Translations under genes and position numbers: made by a program | Notes under the pieces: generated by a model | Databases searched by the model: none | The model's input: only the letters and a program-made list of their open reading frames with translations | What the model was told of the DNA's origin: nothing | Origin: Gammaproteobacteria bacterium | GTDB taxonomy: Bacteria > Pseudomonadota > Gammaproteobacteria > Acidiferrobacterales > Sulfurifustaceae | Assembly: GCA_004298065.1 (NCBI GenBank) | Contig: SCRL01000054.1 | Coordinates: forward strand, 31,574-95,573 | Direction: 5' to 3' | DNA: 64,000 bases | Part shown: piece by piece, positions 45,736 to 54,112 of the stretch | Layout: each line of letters begins with the position of its first letter | Numbering within the stretch: the first letter of the stretch is position 1

Positions 45736-45981
45736 ATGAGCAATAACGCTTCTGCCGCGGCCAACGACAAAGACGGTCGCCTGATGGGAATTCTCTCGAT
45801 CGCCGCCAGCCCGGGCGCGGTGCTGGTCAGCCCCGCGGTGTTCAGCCTGCTGGGCTTCTTCCTGGCGCTGCTCGGCCTCACCGTCGCGCACCCCAAGCAA
45901 CGCATCCTGTCCATCGCCGGCATCGCGCTCGCGTTGATCGGTGGCGGTATCGGTTATTTTTTCCACACCCAGATCGTCTGA
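45736..45981 (+). CDS. small membrane protein of unknown function
   Basis: 81 residues: a polar N-terminus (MSNNASAAANDKDGR), then two or three hydrophobic segments (about 17-48 and 55-75) with a short basic turn (HPKQRI). No family recognised. AGGAGGAGG lies seven to fifteen bases before ATG 45736; the in-frame ATG at 45730 is too close to it. The gene has its own 140-base leader and is followed by a clear terminator, so it is expressed alone. The very strong ribosome site suggests abundant translation. Confidence 0.78.
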   Translation: MSNNASAAANDKDGRLMGILSIAASPGAVLVSPAVFSLLGFFLALLGLTVAHPKQRILSIAGIALALIGGGIGYFFHTQIV

Positions 45982-46005
45982 TCCGGGTTGTCATTGCGGT
46001 CCCGC

Positions 46006-46034
46006 AAGCCCGCCTCCGGCGGGCTTGTCTTTTT
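46006..46034 (+). terminator. rho-independent terminator
   Basis: AAGCCCGCC and GGCGGGCTT form a perfect nine-base stem with loop TCC, followed by GTCTTTTTAT. It follows the small membrane protein gene by 24 bases. Confidence 0.85.
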
Positions 46035-46059
46035 ATATTCCAGCGGCGATAAGCAGGGC

Positions 46060-46722
46060 ATGACCGACAAGGCTTTTCCCTGCAATTCAGAACAGCTGCG
46101 CCTGCCGGGCCCGGCGGGCGTGATCGAGGCGCAGACGAGCTGTCCCGACCCCGCGCGCGCCGTGGCGGCGACGGCGGTGGTGCTACACCCGCACACGCTG
46201 CACGGCGGCACGATGCAGAACAAGGTCGTGCACACGCTGGCGCGCACGTTCAACGAGCTTGGGTTGCGCACCGTGCGCTTCAACTTCCGCGGTGCCGGCG
46301 GCAGCGAAGGCGAGTACGACCATGGCACGGGCGAGACGCACGACGCGCTCGCAGTGCTTGAATGGGTGCGCGCGCACCGGCCGCACGATCAACTGTGGCT
46401 CGCCGGCTTTTCTTTTGGTTCCTACGTCGCGCTGCGCGTGGCCAACGCCTTCCCCGTGGGTCGGCTCGTCACCGTTGCGCCGCCGGTGCACATGTACGAC
46501 TTCGATGTGCTTGCGCCGCCGCATTGCCCCTGGCTCGTGATCCAGGGCGATCAGGACGAAATCGTCCCGGCGGAGCAGGTAACCACTTGGGCCCAAAGGC
46601 TGAACCCCGCGCCCGAGCTTCGGGTACTCCCGGGCGTAGGGCATTTCTTCCATCAGCGCCTGCACGATTTGCGCGCAGTCCTCACCGAGTCCCTCGCGCC
46701 GACCCTGCCCGCCGTGCCCTGA
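46060..46722 (+). CDS. alpha/beta hydrolase (dienelactone-hydrolase-like)
   Basis: Cytoplasmic hydrolase of 220 residues. HPHTLHGGTMQNKVVHTLART near the start and RTVRFNFRGAGGSEGEYDHG are typical of the YfhR/OsmC-linked small hydrolase group. The nucleophile elbow is GFSFG (about 116-120), the acid lies in GDQDEIVP (about 166-173) and the His in LPGVGHFFHQ (about 192-201). Start at ATG 46060, directly after the terminator hairpin; the longer frame would read through the terminator. Substrate unknown. Confidence 0.88.
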   Translation: MTDKAFPCNSEQLRLPGPAGVIEAQTSCPDPARAVAATAVVLHPHTLHGGTMQNKVVHTLARTFNELGLRTVRFNFRGAGGSEGEYDHGTGETHDALAVLEWVRAHRPHDQLWLAGFSFGSYVALRVANAFPVGRLVTVAPPVHMYDFDVLAPPHCPWLVIQGDQDEIVPAEQVTTWAQRLNPAPELRVLPGVGHFFHQRLHDLRAVLTESLAPTLPAVP

Positions 46723-46785
46723 TACGACGTTTGGGGTGCTGCTAGAATTAGCCGCGTCTCCTGTATTGCTTTTCGCGGGTTCTCT

Positions 46786-47133
46786 ATGAAAACGATTTTT
46801 CTGCTCACGCTCTCGAATATCTTCATGACCTTCGCCTGGTACGCGCACCTGCGAGACTTGCGCGACAAGCCGTGGATCATCGCCGCGCTCGTGAGCTGGG
46901 GCATCGCCCTGATCGAGTACCTGTTCCAGGTGCCGGCGAACCGCATGGGTTACGGCCAGTTCGACCTCGGCCAATTGAAGATTATGCAGGAGATCATCGC
47001 GCTCGCGGTGTTCGTGCCGTTCGCGTTCCTTTATATGAAGGAGCCGCTGCGCATGGACTTCGTGTGGGCCGGGTTGTGCTTGGTCGGAGCCGCCTACTTC
47101 ATGTTCAGACAGCCCTTAACTGGAGGCGCCTGA
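46786..47133 (+). CDS. DMT-family small membrane protein (DUF486)
   Basis: 115 residues with four helices: MKTIFLLTLSNIFMTFAWYAHL, WIIAALVSWGIALIEYLFQVPANRMGY, KIMQEIIALAVFVPFAFLYM and FVWAGLCLVGAAYFMFR. The FQVPANR-GY motif and ending are characteristic of DUF486, a half-size relative of drug/metabolite transporters that may work as a dimer. Its stop overlaps the aroE start by one base (TGATG), so the two are co-translated. Function unknown. Confidence 0.9.
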   Translation: MKTIFLLTLSNIFMTFAWYAHLRDLRDKPWIIAALVSWGIALIEYLFQVPANRMGYGQFDLGQLKIMQEIIALAVFVPFAFLYMKEPLRMDFVWAGLCLVGAAYFMFRQPLTGGA

Positions 47134-47978
47134 TGGCACAGGCGCCGGCATCGGGTGCACCCGACCGCTATGCCGTGATGGGCAACCCCGTTGCCCACAG
47201 CAAATCGCCTGCGATTCACAAACTCTTCGCCCACCAGTTCGGCCACAGCGTCGAATACACCGCGATCCAGGTGGACCCGGGCGGGTTCGCGCAGGCGGTG
47301 GAGCAGTTCCGCGCCGCCGGCGGCAAGGGGCTCAACGTCACCGTGCCGTTCAAGCCCGATGCCTTCCGCCTCGCCGATCAATTAAGCGACCGCGCCAAGC
47401 TCGCCGAAGCCGTGAACACGCTCAAGTTCGAGGCCAATGGACAAGTGCTCGGCGACAACACCGACGGCGCCGGCATCGTGCACGACATCGAAATGAATCT
47501 CGACATTCCGCTGCGCGACAAAAATATTCTGATCCTCGGCGCTGGCGGCGCCGTGCGCGGCGTGCTCGACCCGATCCTGCGCCATCACCCGAAAGTCATC
47601 GTTCTTGCCAACCGCACGGTCGCGAAGGCGAAAGACTTGGTGCGGGCGTTCTCGGCGCACGGCAAGATCGAGGCCAGCAGCTTCGACGACCTGAAGGGCA
47701 AGCACTTCGACATCGTCATCAACGGCACCAGCGCGAGCCTCAAGGGCGAAGTGCCGCCGCTGCCGGTGACCATCTTCGCCCGCGGCGCGCTCGCCTACGA
47801 CATGATGTACGGCGACCGCCCGACGCCGTTCATGGAATGGGCCATGCTGCACAACGCCGAGAAAGTGGTGGACGGCCTCGGGATGCTGGTGGAACAGGCG
47901 GCGGAGTCTTATTTTGTCTGGCGCGGCGTGCGGCCGGAAACAAAATCGGTAATTGCTGCGCTACGGAAGGGAAGCTAG
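47133..47978 (+). CDS. aroE: shikimate dehydrogenase
   Basis: Reduces 3-dehydroshikimate to shikimate with NADPH in aromatic amino acid synthesis. The 281 residues have VMGNPVAHSKSPAIHKLF (shikimate site), GLNVTVPFKPDAF with the catalytic Lys, GDNTDGAGIV with the catalytic Asp, the NADP loop LGAGGAVRGV (about 133-142) and ANRT. ATG 47133 overlaps the DUF486 stop by one base. It also feeds chorismate to ubiC. Confidence 0.96.
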   Translation: MAQAPASGAPDRYAVMGNPVAHSKSPAIHKLFAHQFGHSVEYTAIQVDPGGFAQAVEQFRAAGGKGLNVTVPFKPDAFRLADQLSDRAKLAEAVNTLKFEANGQVLGDNTDGAGIVHDIEMNLDIPLRDKNILILGAGGAVRGVLDPILRHHPKVIVLANRTVAKAKDLVRAFSAHGKIEASSFDDLKGKHFDIVINGTSASLKGEVPPLPVTIFARGALAYDMMYGDRPTPFMEWAMLHNAEKVVDGLGMLVEQAAESYFVWRGVRPETKSVIAALRKGS

Positions 47979-47989
47979 ATCGTCGGTGT

Positions 47990-48484
47990 ATGCAGATTCA
48001 ATTCCGCGCCGCTACTGAGAAGGATTTTGCTGACATCTGCGGTCTCATCGGCGATGAAGACGAGCTGTTTTTGGTCTATCCGCCGGGTCGGTTTCCGTTC
48101 TCCGTGGAGCAATTGAGTCAAATCGCGCTGGTCAGGAAGGAGCTGACGGTCGCTGTCGACGGTCCACGCATCGTCGGGTTCGCCAATTTTTATAATTATG
48201 AAGCCAGTGTTAGCGCGTTTCTCGGCAATGTTGTGGTGAGCCGCGATAACAGGAGGCAGGGTGTCGGTAAGCAATTGGTTGCCTACATGTTGTCGGTTGC
48301 CTTCGGTCGACTCGGCCTGGAGCGGTTGCACTTGTCGGTATTCAATCACAACCTGCCGGCGCTGCAGCTCTACGCCGGTTTCGGGTTCAAACCGTATGAT
48401 CTGGAAGAGCGCCGTGACCCGCGAGGGCGGACGGCGGTGTTATTGCATTTTCGGCTCGACCGGGACAATTACGTTGTCAGATAG
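47990..48484 (+). CDS. GNAT family N-acetyltransferase
   Basis: 164-residue acetyltransferase. IQFRAATEKDFADICGLI at the start, the acetyl-CoA loop VVVSRDNRRQGVGKQLVAYML (V/I-x-x-x-x-R/Q-x-x-G-x-G/A pattern, about 83-103) and the C-terminal FNHNLPALQLYAGFGFKPY are standard GNAT features. The codons are visibly less GC-rich in third position than those of neighbours. Its last 16 bases overlap the end of the convergent carbonic anhydrase gene. Recent acquisition is possible; substrate unknown. Confidence 0.9.
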   Translation: MQIQFRAATEKDFADICGLIGDEDELFLVYPPGRFPFSVEQLSQIALVRKELTVAVDGPRIVGFANFYNYEASVSAFLGNVVVSRDNRRQGVGKQLVAYMLSVAFGRLGLERLHLSVFNHNLPALQLYAGFGFKPYDLEERRDPRGRTAVLLHFRLDRDNYVVR

Positions 48485-48999
48485 TCGTTCTTGAGCTTCA
48501 CATAGTGCTTGGCTGAATAGTCGAGCCAAGCTTTTTCTTCCGCTGTTAGTTCCCGCACGCGCTTCGCTGGCTGCCCGAGCCAGAGATAGCCGCCTTCCAG
48601 TTCCTTGCCTTCGGTGACGAGCGAGCCGGCGCCGAGGATCAGGCCCTCGCGCAGGATCGCGCCGTCCATGACCACCGAGCCCATGCCGATGAGGCAGCGG
48701 TTTTCGACGGTGCAGGCGTGGAGGATGCAGAGATGGCCGACGGTGACGTCGTCGCCGATGTTCGCCGGGCGGCCGCCGGGTGCGCCTTCATGATGGTGGG
48801 TGACGTGGATCACCGTGCCGTCCTGAATATTGGTACGCGCGCCGATGCGAATCGAATTCACATCGCCACGCACGGAGCACATGGGCCAGATGGAGGAGTC
48901 GTCGCCAATGACAACATCACCGATTACGGCGGCCTGCTCGTCCACGAATACGCGCTCGCCGAGCTTGGGCAGAATTCCTTTATATGGACGAATAGCCAT
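48469..48999 (-). CDS. gamma-carbonic anhydrase family protein (YrdA-like)
   Basis: Left-handed beta-helix hexapeptide-repeat protein of 176 residues, forming trimers with metal at the interface. Hexapeptide rungs run from about residue 20 to 140 (VIGDVVIGDDSSIWPMCSVR, RIGARTNIQDGTVI). Metal-ligand candidates lie in HVTHHH (65-70) and GHLCILH (His89, His94). C-terminal helix follows. Start 48999 chosen because MAIRPYKG is the family N-terminus; the frame upstream lacks similarity. The gene follows srkA on the same strand. Carbonic anhydrase activity is unproven for many YrdA-like proteins. Confidence 0.9.
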   Translation of the reverse strand: MAIRPYKGILPKLGERVFVDEQAAVIGDVVIGDDSSIWPMCSVRGDVNSIRIGARTNIQDGTVIHVTHHHEGAPGGRPANIGDDVTVGHLCILHACTVENRCLIGMGSVVMDGAILREGLILGAGSLVTEGKELEGGYLWLGQPAKRVRELTAEEKAWLDYSAKHYVKLKNDYLTT

Positions 49000-49009
49000 A
49001 ACGGGGTTT

Positions 49010-50002
49010 CTAGCCGTAGCGCCGTTCCCACGCAAGCGGCGGTTCATCGAGCAGCGCCGCCTGCTGGCGCAGCGACAGAATCTGTTCCTCCCAGTAGCGC
49101 CGTCCGGCGAACCACGGGAACGCGCGCGGGAACGCGGGGTCGTCCCAGCGCTTCGCGAGCCAGGCGTTGTAGTGCAGTATCCGCAACGTCCGCAGCGGCT
49201 CGATCAGGCGCAGTTCGGTGGCGTCGAAGTCCATGAACTCGGTGTAGCCGCTGAGCACTTCGGCGAGCTGTTTTTCCATCTCGGCGCGCTCGCCCGAGAG
49301 CAGCATCCACAAGTCCTGGATCGCCGGGCCGGTGAGGCAGTCGTCGAAATCCACGAAGAACGGGCCGGTGTTTTCGTCCCAGAGGATGTTGCCGAGGTGG
49401 CAGTCGCCGTGCAGGCGCAGCAGGCGGTCGTCGGCAGCCTCGAAGGTGGCGCGCAGCTGCGGCAATAGCATCTCGGTGATGGCGCGGAACGAATCCATCA
49501 ATTCCGGCGGGATGAAATGACTGTTGAGCAGGTGCGCGATGGGCTGCTCGCCGTATTCTTTCACCGTCAGCCGCAGCCGATGCTGGAACCGGTTCGCCAT
49601 GCCGAGCCGATGCAGCCGGCCGAGGAAGCGCCCGAGTAACTTGCGGTCATCAGCGGTGTTCAGTTCGGGCGCGCGCCCGCGGCGCCAGGGGAACACTGCG
49701 AAGCGAAAACCCGCGTGGTGGTGCAGCGTTTTGCCGTCGTGTGCGAGCGGCGCGACCACCGGGATTTCGTGCTCGGCCAGCTCGCAGGCGAAGGCGTGTT
49801 CCTCTTCGATCGCGGCGTCCGGCCAGCGGTGCGGGCGGTAGAACTTGGCCACCAGCACCCGGCCGTCGTCCATGTCGATGCGATAGACGCGGTTCTCGTA
49901 GCTGTTGAGCGGTAGCAGCGCGCCGGTGGCGCGCACGCCGAAGGTCTCGACCGCATCGAGGATCGTTTCCGGGGTGAGACTGTCGTAAGGGTGTGCGGTC
50001 AT
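49010..50002 (-). CDS. srkA: stress response serine/threonine kinase SrkA (YihE)
   Basis: Cytoplasmic kinase with choline-kinase-like fold, known in E. coli to protect from stress-induced death. The 330 residues start with a DSLTPETILDAVE segment, then LPLNSYENRVYRIDMDDG (nucleotide loop), VAKFYRPHRW with the ATP Lys, catalytic HGDCHLGNILWDEN (about 196-209) and VDFDDCLTGPAIQD with the metal Asp. The C-terminal WLAKRWDDPAFPRAFPWF is typical. It lies upstream of the gamma-carbonic anhydrase gene, 10 bases apart, and divergent from prlC. Confidence 0.93.
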   Translation of the reverse strand: MTAHPYDSLTPETILDAVETFGVRATGALLPLNSYENRVYRIDMDDGRVLVAKFYRPHRWPDAAIEEEHAFACELAEHEIPVVAPLAHDGKTLHHHAGFRFAVFPWRRGRAPELNTADDRKLLGRFLGRLHRLGMANRFQHRLRLTVKEYGEQPIAHLLNSHFIPPELMDSFRAITEMLLPQLRATFEAADDRLLRLHGDCHLGNILWDENTGPFFVDFDDCLTGPAIQDLWMLLSGERAEMEKQLAEVLSGYTEFMDFDATELRLIEPLRTLRILHYNAWLAKRWDDPAFPRAFPWFAGRRYWEEQILSLRQQAALLDEPPLAWERRYG

Positions 50003-50058
50003 GGGCGTGGTCGTGCTACATTTTCAACTCATTCCGGCGTTATAACCAGACGATTCTT

Positions 50059-52098
50059 ATGAAAAATCCGCTGCTCGATTTCTCGGGCCCGCCGCGTTTC
50101 GCCCTGATCCGGCCCGAGCACGTGAAGCCCGCGCTCGATGCCATGCTCGACCAGAACCGGCGCGAGCTCGAAGCCATGCTTTCCACGGTTCGCGACTACG
50201 CCTGGGACAACTTCGCCCAGCCGATCGAGGACATGAAGGAGCGGCTGAGCCGCATGTGGTCGCCGGTGTCGCACTTAAACGGCGTCATGAACAACGACAC
50301 CCTGCGCGCGGTGTATAACGAAAACCTCCCGCGCCTGTCCGAGTACTTCACCGAGCTTGCTCAAGATGAGCGGCTGTACGCCGGCTACAAGGCCATCGCG
50401 ACCTCGGCTGGCTTCGCGGCGCTCACGCAGGCGCAGAAGAAGATCATCACCAACACGCTGCGCGATTTCCGGCTTGCCGGGGCCGAGTTGCCGCCCGACA
50501 AAAAGGCGCGCTTCAAGGACATCCAGAAAGAGCTTTCGACGCTCACGAGCAGGTATTCCGAAAACGTGCTCGACGCCACCCAGGCGTGGTCGCTGCACGT
50601 GAACGATGAAAAAGACCTCGCCGGCCTGCCAGACTCGGTGCGCGGCATGGCGCGCCAATCGGCGCTGGAGAAAAACCTGCCCGGCTGGCGCTTCACGCTC
50701 GAAGGCCCGTCGTACATCGGCTTCATGAGCTACGCCGACAACCGCGACCTGCGCCGCGAGATGTACGAGGCGTTCGTCACGCGCGCCTCCGAGACCGGCC
50801 CGACCGCCGGCCAGTGGGACAACGGCCCACTGATTCCGCAGATACTGAAGTTGCGCGCCGAGGCCGCGGCGCTGCTCGGCTACAAGAACTACGGCGAATA
50901 CGCGCTCCAGACGCGCATGGCCAAGACCGTGGACGAAGTCATGCAATTCCTGCGCGACCTCGCCGCCCGTTCGCGCCCGGCGGCGCAGAAGGAGTATGAC
51001 GAGCTGAAACATTTTGCGCGCGAGGCGCACGGGCTGGAAAATCTCGAAGCGTGGGACGTGACGTACTACGGCGAAAAACTGCGCCAGCAGCGCTACGCCC
51101 TGTCGCAAGAGGACCTGCGGCCGTACCTGCCGGAGACACGCGTGGTGCCGGGCATGTTCGAGGTGGTGCGTAGGCTCTACGGCCTCGACATCCGCGAGCG
51201 CCGCGGTGTGGAGGTGTGGCATCCGGACGTGCGCTTCTACGAGATTGTCGACGCCGCCGGCGAGCTGCGCGGGCAGTTCTACATGGACCTGTACGCGCGC
51301 GCCAACAAGCGCGGCGGTGCGTGGATGGACGACTGCATCGGGCGCAAGCGCACGCAAACCGGTGTGCAGGTGCCGGTGGCCTATCTCGTGTGCAACCTGG
51401 CGCCGCCGGTGGACGGCAAGCCGGCGCTCTTCACCCACGATGAGGTGACGACGCTGTTCCACGAGTTCGGCCACGGGCTGCACCACATGCTCACGCGCGT
51501 GGATTTCGTCGGCGTGTCCGGCATCAACGGCGTCGCCTGGGACGCGGTCGAGCTGCCGAGCCAGTTCATGGAGAACTGGTGCTGGGAGCGCGAGGCGCTC
51601 GATCTCATCGCCCGGCATTACGAAACCGGCGCGCCGCTGCCCGAGGCGCTGTACCAAAAGATGCAGGCGGCGAAGAATTTCCAGTCGGGCATGCAGTTCG
51701 TGCGCCAGCTCGAATTCGCGCTGTTCGACATGCGCCTGCACAGCGACTTCGACCCCGCCGGCGGACAGACGGTGCAACAGCTGCTCGACGCGGTGCGTGC
51801 CGAGGTCGCGGTGGTCCAACCCCCCGCCTATAATCGGTTCCAGAACGGGTTCACGCACATCTTCGCGGGCGGTTACGCCGCCGGCTACTACAGCTACAAG
51901 TGGGCCGAGGTGCTGTCGGCGGACGCGTTCGCCAAGTTCGAGGAAAGCGGTGTGTTCGACCGGCGCACGGGGACCGAATTCCTGAGCCACATCCTCGAAC
52001 GCGGCGGCACCGAGGAGCCGATGGAACTGTTCGTGCGCTTCCGCGGGCGCAAACCGACAGTGGACGCGCTGCTGCGCCACGCCGGGCTCGCGGCCTGA
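50059..52098 (+). CDS. prlC: oligopeptidase A (M3 family)
   Basis: Cytoplasmic zinc metallopeptidase that degrades oligopeptides and cleaved signal peptides. The 679 residues match PrlC: MKNPLLDFSGPPRFALIRPEHV start, long helical N-terminal half and the zinc motif HEFGH at 468-472 in LFHEFGHGLHHMLTR, with the downstream Glu in WDAVELPSQFMENWC. The FTHIFAGGYAAGYYSYKWAEV end is conserved. Start at ATG 50059; an upstream in-frame extension overlaps the srkA promoter region. The SH3-domain gene follows 14 bases later. Confidence 0.95.
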   Translation: MKNPLLDFSGPPRFALIRPEHVKPALDAMLDQNRRELEAMLSTVRDYAWDNFAQPIEDMKERLSRMWSPVSHLNGVMNNDTLRAVYNENLPRLSEYFTELAQDERLYAGYKAIATSAGFAALTQAQKKIITNTLRDFRLAGAELPPDKKARFKDIQKELSTLTSRYSENVLDATQAWSLHVNDEKDLAGLPDSVRGMARQSALEKNLPGWRFTLEGPSYIGFMSYADNRDLRREMYEAFVTRASETGPTAGQWDNGPLIPQILKLRAEAAALLGYKNYGEYALQTRMAKTVDEVMQFLRDLAARSRPAAQKEYDELKHFAREAHGLENLEAWDVTYYGEKLRQQRYALSQEDLRPYLPETRVVPGMFEVVRRLYGLDIRERRGVEVWHPDVRFYEIVDAAGELRGQFYMDLYARANKRGGAWMDDCIGRKRTQTGVQVPVAYLVCNLAPPVDGKPALFTHDEVTTLFHEFGHGLHHMLTRVDFVGVSGINGVAWDAVELPSQFMENWCWEREALDLIARHYETGAPLPEALYQKMQAAKNFQSGMQFVRQLEFALFDMRLHSDFDPAGGQTVQQLLDAVRAEVAVVQPPAYNRFQNGFTHIFAGGYAAGYYSYKWAEVLSADAFAKFEESGVFDRRTGTEFLSHILERGGTEEPMELFVRFRGRKPTVDALLRHAGLAA

Positions 52099-52112
52099 GG
52101 AGCAGGGCAAAC

Positions 52113-52619
52113 ATGAAATGCCGAATCTGGTTTCTGGCCGGTTTGCTGCTGGCGCCGCTCGCGGCGGTGGCCGACACCGTGTACGTCATCGACAAGCTGC
52201 AGATCGGGATGCGCGTCGAGCGCGATAACGTCAGCGCGGTGGTGAAGCCGCTCGAAACCGGCGCGGCGCTCGACGTGTTGCAGCGCGACGAGCGTTTCGT
52301 GCGCGTGCGCGACAAGGCCGGCACCGAGGGCTGGATCGAGGCGCGCTACGTGAGCCCGGAACTGCCGGCGCGGGCGCAGCTGGCGAAGCTCCAGGAGGAA
52401 CTCAACAAGGCGCGCGCCCAGCTCGCCGCGACCCCGGCGAAACCGAATAACGCCGCACCGGCGCCGCTCGTCGTGGCCGATGCCGAAGCGGATTACGAGC
52501 TGGACTATGTGTGGCTTCTCGTCGCGCTCGGCTTGCTGGTGGCCGGTTTCATCGCCGGCATCCTGTGGCACCGCGAGTCGATCCGCCGCCGCATGGGCGG
52601 CATGTACCTGAGAATCTGA
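52113..52619 (+). CDS. SH3-domain membrane protein (YgiM-like)
   Basis: 168 residues: signal peptide or first helix (about 1-20, ending AAVAD), a bacterial SH3 domain (about 22-88; LQIGMRVERDNVSAVVKPLE and GWIEARYV), a short coiled coil (QLAKLQEELNKARAQLA, about 92-108), a Pro/Ala linker and a C-terminal helix (about 132-153) with a basic tail (RRRMGGMY). This order matches the TIGR04211/YgiM-type family. Likely periplasmic SH3 held by the C-terminal helix, perhaps binding cell wall. Same strand as, and close to, prlC and the glutaredoxin-like gene. Confidence 0.88.
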   Translation: MKCRIWFLAGLLLAPLAAVADTVYVIDKLQIGMRVERDNVSAVVKPLETGAALDVLQRDERFVRVRDKAGTEGWIEARYVSPELPARAQLAKLQEELNKARAQLAATPAKPNNAAPAPLVVADAEADYELDYVWLLVALGLLVAGFIAGILWHRESIRRRMGGMYLRI

Positions 52620-52624
52620 ACGTC

Positions 52625-53191
52625 ATGGGCTCAAAAAAAATCCTGATCGCGTCGCTGGCAGCCGTGCTGTGTGCGCCGGTTGTCGCCGCGCTCGCCGCCG
52701 ATTCGCGCACCGCGGCGCCCGAAGAGGCGCCGGTGGGCAAGAAGCTCTACAAATGGGTGGACCGCGAGGGCAACGTGTCCTATCACGATTACCCGCCGCC
52801 GGACGAGTCGAAGTACAAGGTCGAAGAGCGGCTCATCAAGGGCGAAAAAGCGCCGGCGAAAAAGCCCATCGACGAGAACGACAAGCCGCTGCCGCCGGTG
52901 GTGATGTACATGATTCCCAAGTGCCTGTCGTGTGACATGGCACGCACCTACTTCCAGCGGCGCAAGGTGCCGTTCACGGAGAAGAACGTCGAGGGTAACC
53001 GCCTGCTGATCGAGGAGCTGAGGAAAAAGACCGGCACGCTGTCGGTGCCGACGATCCTCGTCGGCGACAAGGTGATGCAGGGTTTCCTCGAATCGCTGCT
53101 CGCGGGCGAGCTCGACGCCGCCGGCTACCCGCCGGAGCCACCCGCCGGCGCCGGCAGCGAGAGCAGGCCCGAAGCGCCGCCCGTGCCGTAA
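52625..53191 (+). CDS. exported DUF4124-glutaredoxin fusion protein
   Basis: 188 residues: signal peptide (about 1-25), a DUF4124 domain (about 36-65; LYKWVDREGNVSYHDYPP), a Lys/Pro linker and a glutaredoxin-like domain (about 90-165) with the redox pair Cys100/Cys103 in PKCLSCDMARTYF. The cis-Pro TLSVPTILVGDKVMQGF follows. The tail is Pro/Glu-rich. Glutaredoxins usually act in the cytoplasm; export here suggests a periplasmic thiol or disulfide role. It begins five bases after the SH3-domain gene's stop. Domain calls are firm, function inferred. Confidence 0.87.
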   Translation: MGSKKILIASLAAVLCAPVVAALAADSRTAAPEEAPVGKKLYKWVDREGNVSYHDYPPPDESKYKVEERLIKGEKAPAKKPIDENDKPLPPVVMYMIPKCLSCDMARTYFQRRKVPFTEKNVEGNRLLIEELRKKTGTLSVPTILVGDKVMQGFLESLLAGELDAAGYPPEPPAGAGSESRPEAPPVP

Positions 53192-53213
53192 GCGCGGCGC
53201 GTTTCCGCCGCGC

Positions 53214-53981
53214 ATGAAAATCACCACCTGGAACGTCAATTCCATCCGCGTGCGCCTGCCGCACGTGCTCGACTGGCTCGGCAAGCACAAGCCGGACGTG
53301 TTGTGTCTGCAGGAGACCAAGGTCATGGACGAGGATTTTCCCGTCGCCGAGTTCAAGCAGGCCGGTTATGCCGCCGTGTTTTCCGGCCAGAAAAGCTATA
53401 ACGGCGTCGCCACATTGAGCCGTCAGCCGGCGTGCGACGTGGTGCGCGCATTGCCCAAGGCCGACGGTACGCAAAAAAGATTGCTCGCCGCGACCGTCAA
53501 CGGCGTGCGCATCGTGAACGTGTACGTGCCGAACGGCGAAGCAATCAGCTCGGACAAATACGGTTACAAGCTCGCCTGGCTCAAGGCACTCAAGGCCTAC
53601 CTCAAGGCCGAGCTGGAGACGTACCCGAAGCTTGCCGTACTCGGCGACTTCAACATCGCCCCCGAGGAACGCGACGTGCACGACCCGAAGCTGTGGGAGG
53701 GCAGCGTGCTCTTCAGCGACAAGGAGCGCGCGGCGTTTCAGGCGCTGGTTTCTACCGGGCTGGCGGACACGTTCCGCCGCTTCGACCAGCCGCCGATGAG
53801 TTTCAGCTGGTGGGACTACCGCATGGGCGCGTTTCGCCGCAATCACGGCCTGCGTATCGATCACATTCTCGCGAGCCGCGCGTTGGCGTCCGCCTGCAAG
53901 GCTTGCCATATCGACAGCGCCCCGCGCGGCTTGGAGCGGCCCTCGGACCACGCCCCGGTCACCGCCGAATTCGACCTGTAA
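53214..53981 (+). CDS. xth: exodeoxyribonuclease III / AP endonuclease
   Basis: Base-excision repair nuclease of 255 residues. MKITTWNVNSIRVRLPHVLDWL is the canonical start, with the metal Glu in LCLQETKV, the Tyr in IVNVYVPNGE, the catalytic GDFNIAPEERD, FSWWDYRMGAFRRNHGLRIDHIL and the terminal SDHAPV His. All catalytic residues of the ExoIII/ExoA family are visible. ATG 53214 lies 22 bases after the preceding stop. Confidence 0.95.
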   Translation: MKITTWNVNSIRVRLPHVLDWLGKHKPDVLCLQETKVMDEDFPVAEFKQAGYAAVFSGQKSYNGVATLSRQPACDVVRALPKADGTQKRLLAATVNGVRIVNVYVPNGEAISSDKYGYKLAWLKALKAYLKAELETYPKLAVLGDFNIAPEERDVHDPKLWEGSVLFSDKERAAFQALVSTGLADTFRRFDQPPMSFSWWDYRMGAFRRNHGLRIDHILASRALASACKACHIDSAPRGLERPSDHAPVTAEFDL

Positions 53982-54112
53982 AATCAGACTCTTTCGCGCG
54001 TCAACCGAACGATGCGGCCTGCGTTAATTATCGGTAATGGCCCGTCACTGGCCTGCATCTTTGCCGGATCGGGCTAGAGAAGTCCTTAAAGAACCGAACG
54101 AAGGAGAATCCG

